Counted from the first letter of the stretch, positions 19,095 through 29,655 are shown. The stretch is 64,000 bases of DNA from Alcaligenes faecalis (GCF_041521385.1 NZ_CP168006.1:3659590-3723589); one strand, 5' to 3'. Notes: generated from the letters alone by a model not told the origin. A program made the numbers and translations.

Positions 19095-20312
19095 TTACGT
19101 GCGTTTTGGGTTTTTGGCGATCAGTCCACGAGCCTGCCAGTTGGCCTGTTGCTCGGCGCTGATGCCCAGCTTATCCAGAATTTCCTCGGTGTCCTGGCCC
19201 AGATGGGGGGCAAGGCGGTAGATACCGCCAGGGGTGTCACTTAGCTTGGGAACAATGCCCGGAACCTTAAGCGGTGTGCCGTCCGGCAAGCGGCTGTCCA
19301 ACAGCATCTCGCGGGCCTGGTAGTGGGGATCGGCTGCAATATCGGCGATGTCGTACACACGGCCTGCGGGCACACCAGCCTGGTCCAGAATTTCCAGCAC
19401 CTTGTCTAGCTCCAGGGCACTGGCCCAGTGACCGATGGCAGCATCAATCACGCCTGCATTCCGGGCACGCCCGTCATTGTGCGCGTAGTCGGGATGGTCA
19501 GCCATATCAGCTCGGCCAATCGCGTTCATCAGGCGCTTGAAGATGCTGTCGCCATTGCCCGCGATCAGGGCATATTTACCGTCCTTGCAGACATAGGCGT
19601 TGCTAGGAGTGATGCCAGGCAGGCTACTACCCGCAGGCTCTCGTATCGCGCCAAATGCGGAGTACTCCGGCAGCAGGCTTTCCATCATGTTGAAAACGGA
19701 TTCATATAGGGCCACGTCAATATATTGGCCTTCGCCCTGGTTCTGTTCACGCTGGCGCAAGGCCATCATGATGCCGATGACACCGTGCAAAGCAGCCAGG
19801 GAGTCGCCGATGGATACGCCGACGCGTACGGGTGGCCGTCCAGCTTCACCGCTGAGATGTCGCAAGCCACCCATGGCCTCGCCAATGACGCCAAAACCAG
19901 GTTTGTCCTTGTACGGGCCGGTTTGGCCGTAACCGGATACGCGCAGCATGATCAGACCGGGGTTGATGGCGTTCAGGTCTTCCCAACCCAGTCCCCATTC
20001 TTCCAGAGCGCCGGGGCGGAAGTTCTCGATCAGAATGTCACACTCTTTTACCAGTGCGCGCACCACGCTCTGGCACTCAGCCTGTCGCAGGTCCAGAGCC
20101 AGAGACTTCTTGTTACGGGATTGCACCTCCCACCAGACCGAGTTACCGTCATGCAGCAAACGCCACTTACGCAAGGGGTCGCCACCCTTAGGGGATTCGA
20201 TCTTGATCACGTCCGCGCCAAATTCGCCCAGAATCTTGGCGGCAAAGGGGCCAGCGATCAATTGGCCCAGTTCCAGGACCCGGATGCCGCCCAAAGGGGT
20301 AGTCATGTGCAT
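19095..20312 (-). CDS. CaiB/BaiF-type (class III) CoA-transferase
   Basis: About 405 residues (start at 20312, or 20306 for the second Met). Family marks are V-L-E-L-G-Q-L-I-A-G-P-F near the N terminus, G-A-D-V-I-K-I-E, L-D-L-R, and S-I-G-D-S-L-A-A-L-H-G with the catalytic Asp that forms the aspartyl-CoA anhydride. Such enzymes move CoA between organic acids in catabolic routes. It stands alone and divergent from tig, so the substrate cannot be inferred. Confidence 0.92.
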   Translation of the reverse strand: MHMTTPLGGIRVLELGQLIAGPFAAKILGEFGADVIKIESPKGGDPLRKWRLLHDGNSVWWEVQSRNKKSLALDLRQAECQSVVRALVKECDILIENFRPGALEEWGLGWEDLNAINPGLIMLRVSGYGQTGPYKDKPGFGVIGEAMGGLRHLSGEAGRPPVRVGVSIGDSLAALHGVIGIMMALRQREQNQGEGQYIDVALYESVFNMMESLLPEYSAFGAIREPAGSSLPGITPSNAYVCKDGKYALIAGNGDSIFKRLMNAIGRADMADHPDYAHNDGRARNAGVIDAAIGHWASALELDKVLEILDQAGVPAGRVYDIADIAADPHYQAREMLLDSRLPDGTPLKVPGIVPKLSDTPGGIYRLAPHLGQDTEEILDKLGISAEQQANWQARGLIAKNPKRT

Positions 20313-20371
20313 ATCAGTCTTGCGTAGGGAAGGTAAAGTAAGGGATCATAGTCCGGCACGGCTGTATTGTC

Positions 20372-20400
20372 TTGACAGGAAATTATGATTCAAAATACGT
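20372..20400 (+). promoter_or_regulatory. Possible sigma-70 promoter of tig
   Basis: A perfect TTGACA (20372-20377) is followed after about 17 bases by a poor -10 (ATACGT region). It lies 80 bases before the tig start. Confidence 0.35.
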
Positions 20401-20479
20401 TTGTTTGGATTTACCGTGCCAGTTTCCGGTAAAATGCCGGATTACTCTTATCAATTACTCAATTTAATATAGGTCTTCA

Positions 20480-21790
20480 ATGCAGCCCGAGGTTGAAATT
20501 CTGTCCGGCTTGGAGCGCCGAGTCGATGTGGTCGTTTCGGTGGCCGACGTAGAAAAACAAGTCCAGGCCCAGCTCAAGCGTGTGGCTCGCACGGCCAAGG
20601 TACAGGGCTTCCGTCCCGGTAAAGCGCCTTTGTCCGTTGTCGAGCGCAGCCACGGCCCTGGTATTCGTTACGACGCCATCAACGAAGAAATCGGCAAAGC
20701 CCTGGACAAAGTGATCCAGGACTCCAAATTGCGCGTAGCCGGCACTCCTAATCTGGAAGCCAAAGAAGGCGAGCCAGTTGAAGGCACGATGGCCTTTACC
20801 GCGACCTTCGAAGTCTACCCAGAAGTGGCTTTGCCCGATCTGTCCAAGCTGGAAATCAAGCGTGCCAATACGCCTGTAACCGACGAAGACATCCAGCGCA
20901 CCGTAGACGTGTTGCGTAAGCAACGCGCCAACTACGAGTCCAGCGCCGAGCGCGAAGCTCAAGAAGATGACCGTATCACTCTGGACTTTGTGGGCACCAT
21001 TGACGGTGTCGCCTTTGAAGGCGGTAGCGCCGAAGGTTTCCAGTACCTGCAAGGTCGTGGCCGCATGCTGCCCGAGTTCGAGACTGCCGTTGCCGGCATG
21101 AAAGCAGGCGAAACCAAAACCTTCCCTCTGGAGTTCCCTGCCGACTACACCGGCAAGGAAGTGGCTGGCAAAACTGCCGAATTCAAGATCACCGTGACAG
21201 ACGTGGCCCAGCCTGTTCTGCCCGAGCTGGATGCTGAATTCGCCAAGTCCCTGGGTCAGGCCGAAGGTGATGTAGCCGCTTTGCTGGCTGATATCCGTGC
21301 CAACATCGAACGCGAAATCAAGGCGCGTGTGCATGCCCGCAACAAGTCCGCTGTCATGGATGCGTTGCTGTCCGCCAGCGAATTTGACGTACCCAAGTCC
21401 TTGGTGGACAACGACGTGCAAGGTCGTATCGCTTCGGCTCGTGCTGAACTGAAAGACCGTGGCGTGCCCGACGCAGACAAGATGCCTATCCCTGCCGAAG
21501 CTTTCCAGGAAGAGTCCACCCGCCGTGTGCGTTTGGGTCTGTTGGTCTCCGAACTGGTCAAGGCTGCTGAACTGCAAGCCAAGCCCGAGCAAGTGCGTAC
21601 CCGCATCGAAGAATTTGCCCAGAACTACGAACAGCCCGCCCAAGTGGTGGCCTACTACTTGTCCGATCGCCAGCGTCGCGCCGAGATTGAGGCAGTGGTA
21701 CTCGAAGACAACGTCGTCGAGCACGTACTGTCCCAGGCCAAGGTGTCCGACGAGGAGGTGGCGTTCGACCAAATCATGGGAACCAACTAA
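20480..21790 (+). CDS. tig: Trigger factor, ribosome-associated chaperone and prolyl isomerase
   Basis: 436 residues. The N-terminal ribosome-docking domain carries G-F-R-P-G-K-A-P (about residues 44-51), the contact with ribosomal protein L23; a central FKBP-type PPIase domain (about 155-245) and a helical C-terminal chaperone cradle follow. It binds nascent chains at the tunnel exit. Its TAA overlaps the clpP ATG by one base (TAATG), so the two are coupled, the conserved tig-clpP-clpX-lon order. Confidence 0.97.
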   Translation: MQPEVEILSGLERRVDVVVSVADVEKQVQAQLKRVARTAKVQGFRPGKAPLSVVERSHGPGIRYDAINEEIGKALDKVIQDSKLRVAGTPNLEAKEGEPVEGTMAFTATFEVYPEVALPDLSKLEIKRANTPVTDEDIQRTVDVLRKQRANYESSAEREAQEDDRITLDFVGTIDGVAFEGGSAEGFQYLQGRGRMLPEFETAVAGMKAGETKTFPLEFPADYTGKEVAGKTAEFKITVTDVAQPVLPELDAEFAKSLGQAEGDVAALLADIRANIEREIKARVHARNKSAVMDALLSASEFDVPKSLVDNDVQGRIASARAELKDRGVPDADKMPIPAEAFQEESTRRVRLGLLVSELVKAAELQAKPEQVRTRIEEFAQNYEQPAQVVAYYLSDRQRRAEIEAVVLEDNVVEHVLSQAKVSDEEVAFDQIMGTN

Positions 21791-22443
21791 TGTCGTCAAC
21801 CTTTGTCGACTTCTACGCCTCAATGCATGGGGGGCAATCCGTTGCCCCTACGGGTTTGGGCTACGTGCCTATCGTGATCGAGCAGTCTGGTCGTGGAGAA
21901 CGGTCTTACGACATCTACTCCCGCCTGCTGCGCGAGCGCATCATCTTTCTGGTGGGCCCGGTTCATGACAACTCGGCCAACCTGATTGTGGCCCAGCTGC
22001 TGTTTCTGGAGTCGGAAAACCCTGAAAAGGATATTTCGCTCTACATCAATTCGCCCGGTGGCTCGGTTTACGCAGGCTTGGCCATCTACGACACGATGCA
22101 GTTCGTCAAGCCGGAAGTCTCGACATTGTGTACCGGCATGGCTGCCAGCATGGGCGCCTTCTTGCTGTCTTCGGGCGTCAAGGGCAAGCGCCTTGCCTTG
22201 CCTAACTCGCGCATCATGATTCACCAGCCTTCGGGCGGTGCGCGGGGCCAGGCCTCTGATATCCAGATTCAGGCCAAGGAAATCCTGAGCCTGCGCGAAC
22301 GCTTGAACAAGATCCTGGCCGAAAACTGCGGTCAGCCTGTCGAGCGTATCGAGCTGGATACCGAGCGTGATAACTTCATGGCAGCGGAAGACGCTGTGGC
22401 CTATGGCCTGATCGACAAGGTGATGAATACGCGTGACGAGTAA
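21790..22443 (+). CDS. clpP: ATP-dependent Clp protease proteolytic subunit
   Basis: 217-residue S14 serine protease. The triad is visible as Ser120 (G-M-A-A-S-M-G), His145 (M-I-H-Q-P) and Asp194 (D-T-E-R-D). It forms a tetradecameric barrel that degrades substrates delivered by ClpX or ClpA. A short propeptide-like N terminus is typical. Coupled to tig upstream; clpX follows after 100 bases. Confidence 0.97.
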   Translation: MSSTFVDFYASMHGGQSVAPTGLGYVPIVIEQSGRGERSYDIYSRLLRERIIFLVGPVHDNSANLIVAQLLFLESENPEKDISLYINSPGGSVYAGLAIYDTMQFVKPEVSTLCTGMAASMGAFLLSSGVKGKRLALPNSRIMIHQPSGGARGQASDIQIQAKEILSLRERLNKILAENCGQPVERIELDTERDNFMAAEDAVAYGLIDKVMNTRDE

Positions 22444-22543
22444 TCATCTGTTCCCCACAGGGATCGATCTAAAGCAGTAATATGGCTGTTCGGGGGCGGG
22501 ACTTGTTCCCGTCCTTTTACCATCCTGAAGTGAATTTAAATTT

Positions 22544-23845
22544 ATGTCCGAAAAGAAATCGGCCGACGAGAAAGTTCTGCATTGCTCGTTTTGCAATAAA
22601 AGCCAGCATGAGGTCAAGAAACTGATCGCTGGACCTTCGTCCGTGTTCATCTGCGACGAATGTATTGATCTGTGTACCGATATCATTCGTGACGAAGCTG
22701 CGGGCGCCACTCCTGATGGTGAACGTAAAGAATTGCCCACACCCCAGGAAATCAAAGATTTTCTGGACGGGTATGTCATTGGCCAGGAGACGCCCAAGCG
22801 CACCTTGGCCGTAGCGGTTTACAACCATTACAAACGAATTCGTGGCGGCAAGGCAGGCCGTGACGATGTAGAACTGTCCAAAAGTAATATTTTGTTGATT
22901 GGGCCTACGGGTTCGGGTAAAACGCTGCTGGCTCAAACGCTGGCCCGCATGCTGGATGTGCCTTTTGTGATGGCAGACGCCACCACCCTGACCGAAGCCG
23001 GTTACGTGGGTGAGGACGTCGAGAACATCGTTCAAAAACTGCTGCAGAACTGCGATTACGATGTGGAAAAAGCGCAGCGCGCCATTATCTACATCGACGA
23101 GATCGACAAGATTTCTCGCAAGTCGGATAACCCTTCGATCACCCGCGACGTATCGGGCGAGGGCGTGCAACAGGCACTGCTCAAGCTGATTGAAGGCACC
23201 GTGGCTTCAGTGCCTCCACAAGGTGGCCGCAAACATCCTAATCAGGATTTTGTGCAGGTGGATACCACCAATATCCTGTTTATTGTCGGCGGTGCCTTCG
23301 ATGGTCTGGAAAAGGTAATTCGAGACCGTACAGAAAAATCGGGTATCGGTTTTTCCGCCTCGGTGAAAGCCAAATCCGAGCGGGGCGTTGGCGAGCTGTT
23401 TTCAGAGGCCGAGCCCGAGGATCTGATCAAATTCGGCCTGATTCCCGAGCTGGTGGGGCGTTTGCCTGTGGTCGCTACGCTGGAAGAACTGCACGAAGAT
23501 GCCTTGATCCGCATTTTGACCGAGCCGCGCAATGCCTTGGTCAAGCAGTTCCAGAAGCTGCTGAGCATGGAAGGTGTGGAGCTGGAGGTGCAGCCTGCCG
23601 CACTACGTGCCGTGGCCCAGCGTGCCATCAAGCGTCGTACCGGCGCTCGTGGTCTGCGCAGCATTGTCGAACAGGCGCTGCTAGATACGATGTACGAGCT
23701 GCCCTCGCGCAAGGATGTCAGCAAAGTGGTGTTGACTGAGGACGCTATTGTTGGAAAGAGTAAACCCGAATTGATTTTGGGGCGCACTTTGCCCGATAGT
23801 GAAGCCAGTGACACTGAGTCGCCCCTGAAGAACGCAGTAGCTTAG
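22544..23845 (+). CDS. clpX: ClpX ATPase, unfoldase of ClpXP
   Basis: 433 residues. An N-terminal C4 zinc-binding domain (Cys14, Cys17, Cys37, Cys40) binds adaptors and substrates. The AAA+ module has Walker A G-P-T-G-S-G-K-T (120-127) and Walker B I-Y-I-D-E-I-D (183-189). The I-G-F loop within S-G-I-G-F-S-A docks on ClpP. It unfolds tagged proteins in the cytoplasm. Confidence 0.97.
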   Translation: MSEKKSADEKVLHCSFCNKSQHEVKKLIAGPSSVFICDECIDLCTDIIRDEAAGATPDGERKELPTPQEIKDFLDGYVIGQETPKRTLAVAVYNHYKRIRGGKAGRDDVELSKSNILLIGPTGSGKTLLAQTLARMLDVPFVMADATTLTEAGYVGEDVENIVQKLLQNCDYDVEKAQRAIIYIDEIDKISRKSDNPSITRDVSGEGVQQALLKLIEGTVASVPPQGGRKHPNQDFVQVDTTNILFIVGGAFDGLEKVIRDRTEKSGIGFSASVKAKSERGVGELFSEAEPEDLIKFGLIPELVGRLPVVATLEELHEDALIRILTEPRNALVKQFQKLLSMEGVELEVQPAALRAVAQRAIKRRTGARGLRSIVEQALLDTMYELPSRKDVSKVVLTEDAIVGKSKPELILGRTLPDSEASDTESPLKNAVA

Positions 23846-23931
23846 AGATATATCCTTGTTTGTGCTCTATCTGGCTCTGGTCGGAAGGGCATGGGCAAGA
23901 TAAAGTTCTGTTCTAATGTTCGTGCGGCCTA

Positions 23932-23959
23932 CTTGAAATATCAAAATTCGCCACAATCT
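23932..23959 (+). promoter_or_regulatory. Candidate heat-shock (sigma-32) promoter of lon
   Basis: CTTGAAA (23932-23938), a 12-base spacer and CCACAATCT resemble the sigma-32 consensus CTTGAA-N(11-15)-CCCCATNT. It lies about 70-100 bases before lon, a classic heat-shock gene. The hairpin at 23983-24006 is between this site and lon. Confidence 0.45.
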
Positions 23960-23982
23960 GAGCTACAACAGGTTAAACCGTG

Positions 23983-24006
23983 AAAGGGAAGCCCAGGCTT
24001 CCCTTT
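23983..24006 (+). terminator. Hairpin between clpX and lon (terminator or leader structure)
   Basis: AAAGGGAAGCC pairs with GGCTTCCCTTT (11 bp) with a 2-base centre. The T-run is short (TTTTG), so it may only partly terminate clpX transcripts or act as a leader stem for lon. Confidence 0.6.
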
Positions 24007-24030
24007 TGCGTCTAAGGACATTTATAGGAA

Positions 24031-26502
24031 ATGACTATGTCTGCGAGCCAGATTCTTTCTACGGAACCTATTGAGCTGCCGCTGCTTCCCTTGCGCGATG
24101 TAGTGGTGTTCCCTCACATGGTGATTCCGCTTTTTGTTGGTCGGCCTCGCTCGATAAAAGCCCTTGAGCTGGCGATGGAGTCCGGCAACAACATTATGCT
24201 GGTGGCGCAAAAGTCCGCAGGCAAGGACGATCCTGCTCCCGAGGATCTCTACGAAATTGCGTGTGCGGCCAGTATCTTGCAAATGCTCAAGTTGCCTGAT
24301 GGCACCGTGAAAGTGCTGGTGGAGGGCTTGCAGCGCGCCCGTATCACCCAGGTTCAGGATGCGGAAACCCATTTTATGGCCTCGGTGGTCGAGGTGCCCG
24401 GCGACGCTGGTGATGCGGCTGAAACCGAGGCCTTGCGCCGTGCTGTGCTGGCCCAGTTCGAGCAATACGTCAAACTGAATAAAAAGATTCCCCAGGAAAT
24501 TTTGACTTCCCTGACCGGGATCGATGATGCTGGTCGCTTGGCCGATACCATTGCTGCCCATTTGCCGCTCAAGCTGGAGCAAAAGCAGGGCATGCTGGAA
24601 ACGCCCAAGGCCATGGAGCGTTTGGAAGGCTTGCTGTCGCAATTGGAAGGTGAAATCGACATTCTGCAGGTCGAGAAGCGTATTCGTGGCCGTGTGAAAA
24701 AGCAGATGGAAAAGAGCCAGCGCGACTACTACCTGAACGAGCAGGTCAAGGCGATTCAGAAAGAGCTGGGCGAAGGCGAGGACGGCGCCGATGTCGAAGA
24801 GCTGGAAAAACGCATCGAACAGGCTCAGCTAAGCAAGGAGGCGCTCAAGAAGGCCGAGGCTGAAATGAAGAAGCTCAAGCTGATGTCGCCGATGTCAGCC
24901 GAAGCCACGGTGGTGCGCAACTACATCGAAACGCTGGTTGGCCTGCCTTGGCGCAAAAAGAGCCGTATCAATAATTCCTTGGGCAATGCCCAGGAGGTAT
25001 TGGATGCCGATCATTTTGGTCTGGAAAAGGTCAAGGAACGTATTGTCGAGTACCTGGCTGTTCAGCAACGTGTGGACAAGTTGAAGGCTCCAATCTTGTG
25101 TTTGGTGGGCCCTCCAGGCGTGGGTAAAACCTCGCTGGGTCAGTCCATTGCCAAGGCAACGAACCGCAAGTTCATTCGCATGGCATTGGGTGGTGTGCGT
25201 GACGAGGCCGAGATTCGTGGCCACCGTCGTACCTACATCGGTTCCATGCCCGGCAAGGTGGTTCAGAACATGAGCAAGGTGGGTGTACGTAACCCGCTGT
25301 TCCTGCTGGACGAGATCGACAAGATGGGTGCGGATTTCCGTGGTGACCCTTCCTCGGCGCTGCTGGAGGTTCTGGACCCCGAGCAAAACCACACTTTCCA
25401 GGATCACTACCTGGAAGTGGACTACGACTTGTCTGACGTGATGTTTGTGGCAACCAGCAATACTTTGAATATTCCACCGGCCCTGCTGGACCGTATGGAA
25501 GTGATTCGTCTGTCCGGCTACACCGAAGACGAGAAGGTACGCATTGCGTTCGATTACCTCTTGCCCAAGTTGATGAAGAACAATGGCGTACGTCATGGTG
25601 AGCTGGAGGTGACAGAAGACGCGGTACGGGACATCGTGCGTTACTACACGCGTGAAGCGGGTGTGCGGTCGTTGGAGCGTGAAATCAGCAAGATCTGCCG
25701 TAAGGTGGTTCGCAAACTGCTGGTGGCCAATCCTCAGGCTGGTACGCGTGCGGCCCGCAACAAGACGCTGACCCAGGAAACCTTGGTCGTGAATGCAGCG
25801 AATCTGAACGAGTACCTGGGGGTGCGTCGTTTCTCCTTCGGCCTGGCCGAGAAGGAGAACAAGATTGGGCAGGTGACCGGTCTGGCTTGGACCGAGGTGG
25901 GTGGTGATCTGCTGACCATTGAAGTGGCCGATATGCCCGGTAAAGGCAATGTGCTGCGTACGGGTTCGATTGGCGACGTGATGAAAGAGTCCGTCGAGGC
26001 GGCCCGTACCGTGGTGCGTTCGCGTGCCCAGAAATGGGGTATCCCCAATACGGTGTTCGAGAAGCGTGATCTGCATGTGCACTTTCCAGAAGGCGCTACG
26101 CCCAAGGACGGTCCATCGGCCGGTATTGCCATCACGACCGCTATCGTGTCCAGCCTGACGGGTATTCCGGTTCGTTCCGACGTAGCTATGACGGGTGAAA
26201 TCACCTTGCGCGGCGAAGTTCTGCCTATTGGCGGCTTGAAAGAGAAGCTCTTGGCAGCGCAACGCGGCGGTATCAAAACGGTGATGATTCCAGAGGAAAA
26301 CGTCAAAGACCTGGCCGATATTCCAGATAATGTGAAGAACACGCTGGAGATCATTCCAGTGCGTTGGATTGATCGTGTACTGGAAGTCGCCCTGCAAGAT
26401 GCCGTCACGCCTCTGAGCGACGAGGAAGTCGCTCGCTTGGCGGCAGAGGCCTTGGCTGCTTCTCGTGCTGCTGGTACGGGCTCTGAGTCCTTCAAGCACT
26501 AA
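24031..26502 (+). CDS. lon: Lon ATP-dependent protease
   Basis: About 823 residues (a second in-frame ATG at 24037 has the better spacing to ATAGGAA, giving 821). The N-terminal LON substrate domain, a coiled coil, the AAA+ module with G-P-P-G-V-G-K-T (360-367), and the C-terminal serine/lysine protease domain with P-K-D-G-P-S-A-G (Ser696) and Lys739 are all present. It degrades misfolded and regulatory proteins in the cytoplasm. Expression is probably heat-inducible (upstream sigma-32-like site); it ends at a perfect 16-bp terminator. Confidence 0.97.
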   Translation: MTMSASQILSTEPIELPLLPLRDVVVFPHMVIPLFVGRPRSIKALELAMESGNNIMLVAQKSAGKDDPAPEDLYEIACAASILQMLKLPDGTVKVLVEGLQRARITQVQDAETHFMASVVEVPGDAGDAAETEALRRAVLAQFEQYVKLNKKIPQEILTSLTGIDDAGRLADTIAAHLPLKLEQKQGMLETPKAMERLEGLLSQLEGEIDILQVEKRIRGRVKKQMEKSQRDYYLNEQVKAIQKELGEGEDGADVEELEKRIEQAQLSKEALKKAEAEMKKLKLMSPMSAEATVVRNYIETLVGLPWRKKSRINNSLGNAQEVLDADHFGLEKVKERIVEYLAVQQRVDKLKAPILCLVGPPGVGKTSLGQSIAKATNRKFIRMALGGVRDEAEIRGHRRTYIGSMPGKVVQNMSKVGVRNPLFLLDEIDKMGADFRGDPSSALLEVLDPEQNHTFQDHYLEVDYDLSDVMFVATSNTLNIPPALLDRMEVIRLSGYTEDEKVRIAFDYLLPKLMKNNGVRHGELEVTEDAVRDIVRYYTREAGVRSLEREISKICRKVVRKLLVANPQAGTRAARNKTLTQETLVVNAANLNEYLGVRRFSFGLAEKENKIGQVTGLAWTEVGGDLLTIEVADMPGKGNVLRTGSIGDVMKESVEAARTVVRSRAQKWGIPNTVFEKRDLHVHFPEGATPKDGPSAGIAITTAIVSSLTGIPVRSDVAMTGEITLRGEVLPIGGLKEKLLAAQRGGIKTVMIPEENVKDLADIPDNVKNTLEIIPVRWIDRVLEVALQDAVTPLSDEEVARLAAEALAASRAAGTGSESFKH

Positions 26503-26524
26503 GCGTTAGCTTCAGCAAGATGTA

Positions 26525-26558
26525 AAACAGGCCACCTTGAAATCAAGGTGGCCTGTTT
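26525..26558 (+). terminator. Intrinsic terminator of lon
   Basis: AAACAGGCCACCTTGA pairs perfectly with TCAAGGTGGCCTGTTT (16 bp), followed by TAC and TTTTT. Confidence 0.85.
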
Positions 26559-27054
26559 ACTTTTTGGCTGGGCTGTCTAAGTCTTTCCATAGACATAGGC
26601 TACTGCCCACATGCACATTGCAGCAAAGACCTTCATCGTAAATATAGTGGCAACCATAATCGTCGTCGCCGCTGTGCGGTGACTTCAATCTGCAGGGCAG
26701 CATGCGCTCTGGCCAATAAACACTCAGGTTTGCATATCACGCAATGGCAACTGCCTGGACAGTGCCGCGATGAAAAGCTTCTTCGGTACGTTGAAGTCCA
26801 AGTTCTTCTACCTGAACTGTTTCGAGAACATCGAGCAGCTTCAGGTCGGCATCTGCCAATACATTTACTACTACAATCACGAACGTATCAGAACAACACT
26901 AAAAAGCCTGAGTTCAGTGCAATACCGAACTCAGGCCTTGGCTTTCTCATCTATGGCCGTCCAACTGATGGGGGGGGGCAGTTCATAGACGGGGGGGCTC
27001 TCATCAGGTGTACCAAGCGTATAAAACAGGTCTGGTAGCCCAGAGAGACAAGGT
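26559..27054. other. lon-lexA spacer with IS remnant
   Basis: Apart from the IS3-family fragment (26716-26985), the spacer holds a 26-codon minus-strand frame (26577-26657) that reads like a tiny membrane peptide (..F-A-A-M-C-M-W-A-V-A-Y-V-Y-G-K-T) without a ribosome-binding site, which I do not count as a gene, and two runs of 7-9 G. Confidence 0.4.
26716..26985 (+). pseudogene. IS3-family transposase remnant with right inverted repeat
   Basis: The frame from about 26734 reads S-R-N-G-N-C-L-D-S-A, then S-F-F-G-T-L-K, E-N-I-E-Q-L-Q, Y-Y-Y-N-H-E-R-I and Q-Y-R-T-Q-A-L-A, the C-terminal quarter of the IS3/IS150-group DDE integrase, including the region of the last catalytic Glu, which is replaced here by Lys (A-M-K-S-F-F). 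Upstream similarity slips into another frame and then stops. At 26959-26985 a sequence of the form GTCCAACTGAT-G9-CAGTTCA resembles the terminal repeat of IS150-like elements. There is no left end, so this is a dead fragment. Confidence 0.75.
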
Positions 27055-27714
27055 TTAATGCAGCGGGCTGGTACGAATCAGACCTACTGCAATGCCCTCT
27101 AGGGACAGGGATTCCGGGTCGGTAACGATGATGGGTTCAAAATCCGGGTTCTCAGGCAAAAGGATGACCTGATTACTGGAGCGCGACAGGCGCTTGACGG
27201 TGACATCATCACCAATGCGGACCACCACAATCTGCCCATTGCGTGCTTCGCTGGCTTTTTTGACGGCCAGCAGATCGCCGTCAAAAATTCCAGCATCTTT
27301 CATGCTCAGGCCACGTACGCGTAGCAGGTAATCAGGCGTTTGGGTGAACAGCGTAGGGGCAACACCAATTTCACGCTCGATATGCTCGGTGGCCAGAATA
27401 GGGCTACCGGCAGCCACGCGACCAATAATGGGCAGCAAGAGAGCGTCAGCCAGATTGGCTAATGCGCTGTTGCTAGGCGCTGTGCTTTCGCGTGTCTCCG
27501 TGCCGAGCAGGCGTATGCCACGCGAGGCGCCGGCGGTCAGCTCGATAGCGCCTTTGCGGGCCAGAGCTTTCAAATGATCTTCGGCCGCATTGGCGGATTT
27601 GAAACCCAGCACTTGAGCAATTTCTGCGCGAGTGGGGGGGAAACCCGTCCGTTCGATTTCAGAACGGATAATGTCCAGCACTTGTTGCTGGCGTGCAGTG
27701 AGCTTGGCGGTCAT
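27055..27714 (-). CDS. lexA: LexA repressor of the SOS response
   Basis: 219 residues. An N-terminal winged helix-turn-helix (about 1-70) precedes the S24 autoprotease domain with cleavage bond Ala102-Gly103 (V-A-A-G-S-P), nucleophile Ser137 (G-L-S-M-K-D) and Lys174. It represses DNA-repair genes until RecA-stimulated self-cleavage. An SOS box 12 bases upstream of the start indicates autorepression. It is longer than E. coli LexA (202) because of an insertion in the linker. Confidence 0.97.
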   Translation of the reverse strand: MTAKLTARQQQVLDIIRSEIERTGFPPTRAEIAQVLGFKSANAAEDHLKALARKGAIELTAGASRGIRLLGTETRESTAPSNSALANLADALLLPIIGRVAAGSPILATEHIEREIGVAPTLFTQTPDYLLRVRGLSMKDAGIFDGDLLAVKKASEARNGQIVVVRIGDDVTVKRLSRSSNQVILLPENPDFEPIIVTDPESLSLEGIAVGLIRTSPLH

Positions 27715-27725
27715 AGTATTGTCTG

Positions 27726-27741
27726 CTGAATATATATACAG
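27726..27741 (-). promoter_or_regulatory. LexA-binding site (SOS box) of lexA
   Basis: On the lexA strand CTGTATATATATTCAG matches the E. coli consensus CTGTATATATATACAG at 15 of 16 bases. It lies just before the lexA ATG. Confidence 0.88.
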
Positions 27742-27821
27742 TAAAGATTGTGCGTTACAGTTGGCGTTTTTGCAAGCACTGCGGGCCGTGAAGGCTTAAT
27801 TTTTGAGCCCTCGGACCCTGT

Positions 27822-28382
27822 TCAGACAGACCGGGGCCAATCTTTGCGGTCCTGCGTGTACAACACGTGAGGGACAAGTGGGTGGCCCGCAGGTACGCCA
27901 GGGTGTGCAAAGGTGCCGGCTTGCTTTGTCATGCCCAGGCGCTGCATGACGGTTTGTGAAGGCAGGTTCAACTGCGCGGTGTATGCCACAATTTGGTCCA
28001 GGCCCAGCTCGTCAAAGCCAAAGTCCATGCAGGCGCAAGCCGCTTCGGTGGCGTAGCCTTTACCCCAGTATTCGGGAAGCAGGCGCCAGAGCAGTTCTAC
28101 GCAAGGCTGAAAGTACAGCGCAGCAGTCGGGCGGTTCAAGCCGATCATACCGATGAAGGCGCCATTTTCTTTCAGCTCCACCGCCCAAGGGCCCCAGCCA
28201 TGTTCTTCGATCAGGCTTTGACTGCGGTGGGCGATGGCGTCGCTTTGCTCGCGCTCCAGAGTGGCTGGATAAAAGCGCAGCGCGTGGGGGTCGCTATTTA
28301 ATCGGTAAAAGGGTTCCAGGTCTGTCTTTTTCCAGGGGCGCAGGATCAGGCGTTCGGTGTTCAGGGAAATAGTGTCTGTCAT
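27822..28382 (-). CDS. GNAT N-acetyltransferase (RimJ/RimL-like)
   Basis: 186 residues from the ATG of 28382; a TTG nine codons upstream falls inside a terminator stem and is unlikely. The opening L-N-T-E-R-L-I-L-R-P-W and the E-L-L-W-R-L-L-P-E-Y-W-G-K-G-Y-A-T-E-A acetyl-CoA loop are typical of the RimJ/RimL branch, which acetylates N termini, amino acids or antibiotics. The substrate is unknown. It follows tyrB but is separated from it by a terminator. Confidence 0.85.
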   Translation of the reverse strand: MTDTISLNTERLILRPWKKTDLEPFYRLNSDPHALRFYPATLEREQSDAIAHRSQSLIEEHGWGPWAVELKENGAFIGMIGLNRPTAALYFQPCVELLWRLLPEYWGKGYATEAACACMDFGFDELGLDQIVAYTAQLNLPSQTVMQRLGMTKQAGTFAHPGVPAGHPLVPHVLYTQDRKDWPRSV

Positions 28383-28408
28383 GGGGGATTCCAAGGGCCG
28401 GAACGACA

Positions 28409-28430
28409 ACGCCCTTCCGAAGAAGGGCGT
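28409..28430 (-). terminator. Intrinsic terminator of tyrB
   Basis: On the minus strand ACGCCCTTC-TTCG-GAAGGGCGT forms a 9-bp stem with a stable TTCG tetraloop 23 bases after the tyrB stop. The T-run is weak (TGTCGTT). Confidence 0.65.
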
Positions 28431-28452
28431 CAGGGCTGTAGCGCGAGATAGC

Positions 28453-29655
28453 TTACTTCAGGACTTGAGCGATGGCCTTGGCCACGACGTCAATGTTCTG
28501 GCTATTGAGTGCAGCAACGCAGATACGGCCGCTGCTGACAGCGTAAATACCGTGTTCCTGGCGCAGGCGCTCTACTTGCTCGGCGGTCAGGCCGGAGTAG
28601 GAGAACATGCCGCGCTGTTGCAGTACGAAGTCAAAGTTCTGGGTCGCACCATGTTCTTTCAGCTTGGCAACCAGTTGGGCACGCATGTCACGGATGCGAT
28701 CACGCATACCAGCTAGCTCGGTTGCCCAAGTTTGGAACAGCTCAGGCGAACTCAGAACCGTGGCTACAACTTTGCCGCCGTGTGTTGGTGGATTGGAGTA
28801 GTTGGTGCGAATCACGCGCTTGACCTGGCTCAGCACGCGGGACGTTTCGTCCTTGCTGGAGGTGACCAACGTCAGGGCACCAACGCGCTCGCCGTACAGC
28901 GAGAAGGACTTGGAGAAAGAGGAGCTGATGAACATGGACAGGCCCAGCTTGGCAAACAGGCGCACCACGCTGGCGTCTTCCTCCAGACCGGCACCAAAGC
29001 CTTGGTAAGCGATGTCCAGGAAAGGAACCAGTTGACGTTCTTTGATCAGTTCGGCGATTTGGGCCCATTGCTCCATGCTGGGGTCCACGCCGGTGGGGTT
29101 GTGGCAGCATGCGTGCAAGACCACGATGGACTGGGCAGGCATGGCGCGCAAGGAGGCGATCATGCCCTCAAAGTTCAGGCCATGCGTAGCGGCATCGTAA
29201 TAAGCATAGGTGTTGACGGTAAAGCCGGCGCGCTCAAAGAGGGCTCGGTGGTTTTCCCAGCTTGGATCGCTGATGTAAACCTCGGACTGCGGCAGTATTT
29301 GCTGCAGGAAGTCAGCTCCGATTTTCAGAGCGCCGGTACCGCCCAAAGATTGCACGGTCAAGGCACGACCTTCGGCAATGATGGGGGAATCGGCGCCCAG
29401 CAATAAGGTTTGAGCACCCAGGTTGTAGGTGTTGATGCCTTCGATAGGCAGGTAGCTGCGTGCAGCGGCTTTGCTCATCAAGGCGTCTTCAGCCTTTTGA
29501 ACAGCCTGCAAAATCGGGATACGCCCTTGATCGTCGTAATAAACACCGACCCCCAGATTAACTTTGCCGTTGCGTTCGTCGGCATTGTATTGTTCGTTCA
29601 AACCCAAAATAGGGTCGCGTGGGGCCAGTTCGACGGTTTCGAAGAGCGATGTCAT
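28453..29655 (-). CDS. tyrB: Aromatic-amino-acid/aspartate aminotransferase
   Basis: 400-residue class I PLP aminotransferase of the AspC/TyrB subgroup. The PLP lysine is in S-S-S-F-S-K-S-F-S-L-Y-G-E-R-V-G and the conserved C-C-H-N-P-T-G-V-D-P and S-G-R-I-C-V-A motifs are present. It interconverts aspartate, phenylalanine or tyrosine with their 2-oxoacids using 2-oxoglutarate. TyrB and AspC cannot be separated safely by sequence alone. Divergent from uvrB. Confidence 0.92.
   Translation of the reverse strand: MTSLFETVELAPRDPILGLNEQYNADERNGKVNLGVGVYYDDQGRIPILQAVQKAEDALMSKAAARSYLPIEGINTYNLGAQTLLLGADSPIIAEGRALTVQSLGGTGALKIGADFLQQILPQSEVYISDPSWENHRALFERAGFTVNTYAYYDAATHGLNFEGMIASLRAMPAQSIVVLHACCHNPTGVDPSMEQWAQIAELIKERQLVPFLDIAYQGFGAGLEEDASVVRLFAKLGLSMFISSSFSKSFSLYGERVGALTLVTSSKDETSRVLSQVKRVIRTNYSNPPTHGGKVVATVLSSPELFQTWATELAGMRDRIRDMRAQLVAKLKEHGATQNFDFVLQQRGMFSYSGLTAEQVERLRQEHGIYAVSSGRICVAALNSQNIDVVAKAIAQVLK

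Noticed and set aside
20477..21823. 448-codon antisense frame within tig
   Set aside because: Shadow of tig; covers almost exactly the same span and has no domain signature.
24895..26499. 534-codon antisense frame within lon
   Set aside because: Shadow of lon in the mirrored frame; no ribosome-binding site or recognisable domain.
26577..26657. 26-codon minus-strand frame for a hydrophobic peptide
   Set aside because: The product looks like a tiny membrane peptide, but no ribosome-binding site precedes it and it abuts IS remnant DNA; not strong enough to call.
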